Positions 24,275-25,227 of a stretch of 25,227 nt of DNA are shown here, piece after piece. The position numbers and the translations under genes were made by a program. The DNA comes from Phycisphaerae bacterium (GTDB lineage Bacteria; Planctomycetota; Phycisphaerae; UBA1845), in contig BQJS01000048.1 in the NCBI GenBank assembly GCA_021604825.1, forward strand, positions 1-25,227, written 5' to 3'. Below the pieces are notes generated by a model. It was not told the origin of the DNA and searched no databases. It saw only the letters and a list, made by a program, of their open reading frames with translations. Position 1 is the first letter of the stretch. Each line of letters opens with the position of its first letter.

Positions 24275-24305
24275 TTGCTTCAAACCGGTTGGTCGGTTTA
24301 GAATC
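24275..24305 (+). promoter_or_regulatory. Predicted promoter of the small gene at 24312, with internal inverted repeat
   Basis: TTGCTT (24275-24280), an 18-base spacer and TAGAAT (24299-24304). The spacer holds the inverted repeat AAACCG (24282-24287)/CGGTTT (24294-24299). The block GTTGGTCGGTTTAGAATC (24288-24305) repeats the block of the divergent promoter. The -10 box ends only 7 bases before the ATG at 24312, so the transcript would be nearly leaderless. Confidence 0.45.
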
Positions 24306-24311
24306 TCCGGG

Positions 24312-24614
24312 ATGGCCACCACTGAACCCACCGTCCTCTGCAAGACTCCGACACCTGGAAAGAAAGGTACGCGCATCGCCAAGTGGAAGTACGACTGCGT
24401 CCGAAAGGCCATCCGAAAGTGTACACCGAAGAACAAGGCTGGTATTGCTTTCAAGGACGTTCCAAAACTTGTCGAGAAGCAGCTGACCGCAGAGGAGCGC
24501 AAAACCCTCGGCTCAATCACGTGGTACACTGTGACCGTCAAACTCGACATGGAAGTATCCGGCGAACTGTCGCGAATTGCCAGCGTCAAACCACAGCACA
24601 TCCGCCGCAACTAG
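24312..24614 (+). CDS. Small conserved-looking protein, possibly DUF6958 family
   Basis: A 100-residue cytoplasmic protein without signal peptide or membrane segment. The pattern PGKKGTRIAKWKYDCVRKAI then a helical middle (FKDVPKLVEKQLTAEERKTL) and TWYTVTVKLDMEVSGELSRI resembles, from memory, the DUF6958 family of small proteins, with a possible winged-helix-like topology. It is strongly basic. No reaction can be assigned. The start follows the predicted -10 box so closely that it may be translated from a leaderless message. It is divergent from the Kazal lipoprotein gene, and shares a promoter block with it, which suggests common control. The next gene downstream begins about 100 bases later. 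Confidence 0.65.
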   Translation: MATTEPTVLCKTPTPGKKGTRIAKWKYDCVRKAIRKCTPKNKAGIAFKDVPKLVEKQLTAEERKTLGSITWYTVTVKLDMEVSGELSRIASVKPQHIRRN

Positions 24615-24710
24615 GTTCCGATCCAAGACGCCCCCGATGTCGTTCGATTCGCCATATCGCCATGATGTTTAACGTTTGCACCAGTCCCGTCTGGCCCTAC
24701 ACTTTCGTGC

Positions 24711-25227
24711 ATGACAACGCTCGTCACCATTGCCCTCGCCGGATCGTTTGGCTTGTCGATCCTATTGACTTTGATCGTCAGGCGGTGGGCGTTGCGCGCT
24801 GGCTTTGTCGATCGACCGGGCGGCCATAAACAGCATGAATCACCAATCGCTTTGGGCGGTGGGATCGCTATCTTCCTAGGTGCGACGCTTCCACTGATCG
24901 CAGGAGCGCTGGCGGCGCGTTGGATCGACCCATCCGCACCGCCCTCATGGCTGCCGGAATTCATCCTTCCGCATCTCGAAGGCATGGGAAGCAAACTGGG
25001 CACGCTGCTCTCGATCACCGCCGGCGCGTTTGTCTTGCACGTTCTCGGTTTGATCGACGATAGAAAACCACTCGGTCCGGGAATCAAACTCATCATTCAA
25101 ACGATCGTCGCGTTGGCGATCGTGCTGATTTGCAAGGTCCGCGCCGTCGAGGCCATGGGGCCCATGATCTCGACATCGGTGACCGTGTTTTGGATCGTCT
25201 TTATCATCAATGCATTCAACTTTCTGG
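24711..25227 (+). CDS. MraY/WecA-type polyprenyl-phosphate sugar-1-phosphate transferase (partial)
   Basis: First 172 residues of an integral-membrane enzyme that joins an amino-sugar-1-phosphate (often GlcNAc-1-P) to undecaprenyl phosphate, starting synthesis of O-antigen, exopolysaccharide or a cell-wall polymer. The gene runs off the right edge. It begins with a membrane helix (LVTIALAGSFGLSILLTLIV), then the cytoplasmic GFVDRPGGHKQHESPIALGGG segment typical of the family, the metal-binding DD (116-117) in LGLIDDRKPLGPGIKL, and the start of the INAFNFL(D) motif. The HKxHxxPxxxGGG form and DDRKPLGP favour WecA/TagO/Rfe-like enzymes over peptidoglycan MraY. The ATG at 24711 gives a natural N-terminus. 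Confidence 0.9.
   Translation, partial: MTTLVTIALAGSFGLSILLTLIVRRWALRAGFVDRPGGHKQHESPIALGGGIAIFLGATLPLIAGALAARWIDPSAPPSWLPEFILPHLEGMGSKLGTLLSITAGAFVLHVLGLIDDRKPLGPGIKLIIQTIVALAIVLICKVRAVEAMGPMISTSVTVFWIVFIINAFNFL

Noticed and set aside
24203..24610. Extended N-terminus of the Kazal lipoprotein to 24610
   Set aside because: The extra 136 residues are antisense to the divergent small gene and would place the signal peptide in mid-protein.

Overview
The window looks like chromosomal DNA of a planctomycete, probably of the Phycisphaerae type. The clearest marker is the small membrane protein at 6268-6690, whose C-terminal zinc ribbon follows the CxxC-Y-[DN]-LTGNVSG-CPECG pattern that recurs in that phylum. 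YidC, an AsmA-like protein and several lipoproteins indicate a two-membrane envelope. Most genes are housekeeping or metabolic, packed tightly on both strands. There is no rRNA, tRNA, CRISPR array, prophage or complete insertion sequence that I can see.

Layout. 1-2576 (minus): a calcineurin-like phosphoesterase followed by yidC, which runs off the left edge. 2747-4034 (minus): an accessory-looking patch with a beta-class DNA methyltransferase that has no normal start codon and a small HTH protein with its own promoter and strong Shine-Dalgarno site. 4146-4566: a gene-poor stretch with degenerate direct and inverted repeats. 4567-6690 (plus): a promoter, a type I-like glutamine synthetase, a terminator hairpin and the zinc-ribbon membrane protein. 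6711-8076: a divergent TetR regulator and OsmC-family gene around a double operator. 8096-11613 (minus): pullulanase, S1/P1 nuclease and DinB-like protein, probably one transcript. 11701-13884 (plus): alpha-glucan phosphorylase, divergent from the pullulanase; together these two form a glycogen or alpha-glucan breakdown unit. 14088-16952 (plus): rpmE2 (bL31B), prfA (RF1) and pilT.

16992-23403 (minus) is an apparent envelope operon. It runs from a 1286-residue AsmA-like protein, to a YihY/BrkB-family membrane protein with a winged-helix tail, to a C39-like cysteine peptidase lipoprotein, to a small protein with two hydrophobic ends. The first three genes are joined by TTGA-type stop/start overlaps. 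23657-24202 (minus) is a lipoprotein with two Kazal-type inhibitor domains, divergent from a small DUF6958-like gene (24312-24614). Their two promoters contain nearly the same 18-19 base block in mirror orientation. The right edge (24711 on) is the start of a MraY/WecA-type polyprenyl-phosphate sugar-1-phosphate transferase.

No wholly new system is obvious. The best candidates for follow-up are the shared promoter block between the Kazal lipoprotein and its divergent neighbour, and the AsmA-YihY-peptidase operon with its oppositely charged low-complexity segments. The double TetR operator in front of osmC and the start-less methyltransferase in a patch with possible transposon-end repeats come next. 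All functional assignments rest on motif reading by eye; no database search was possible.
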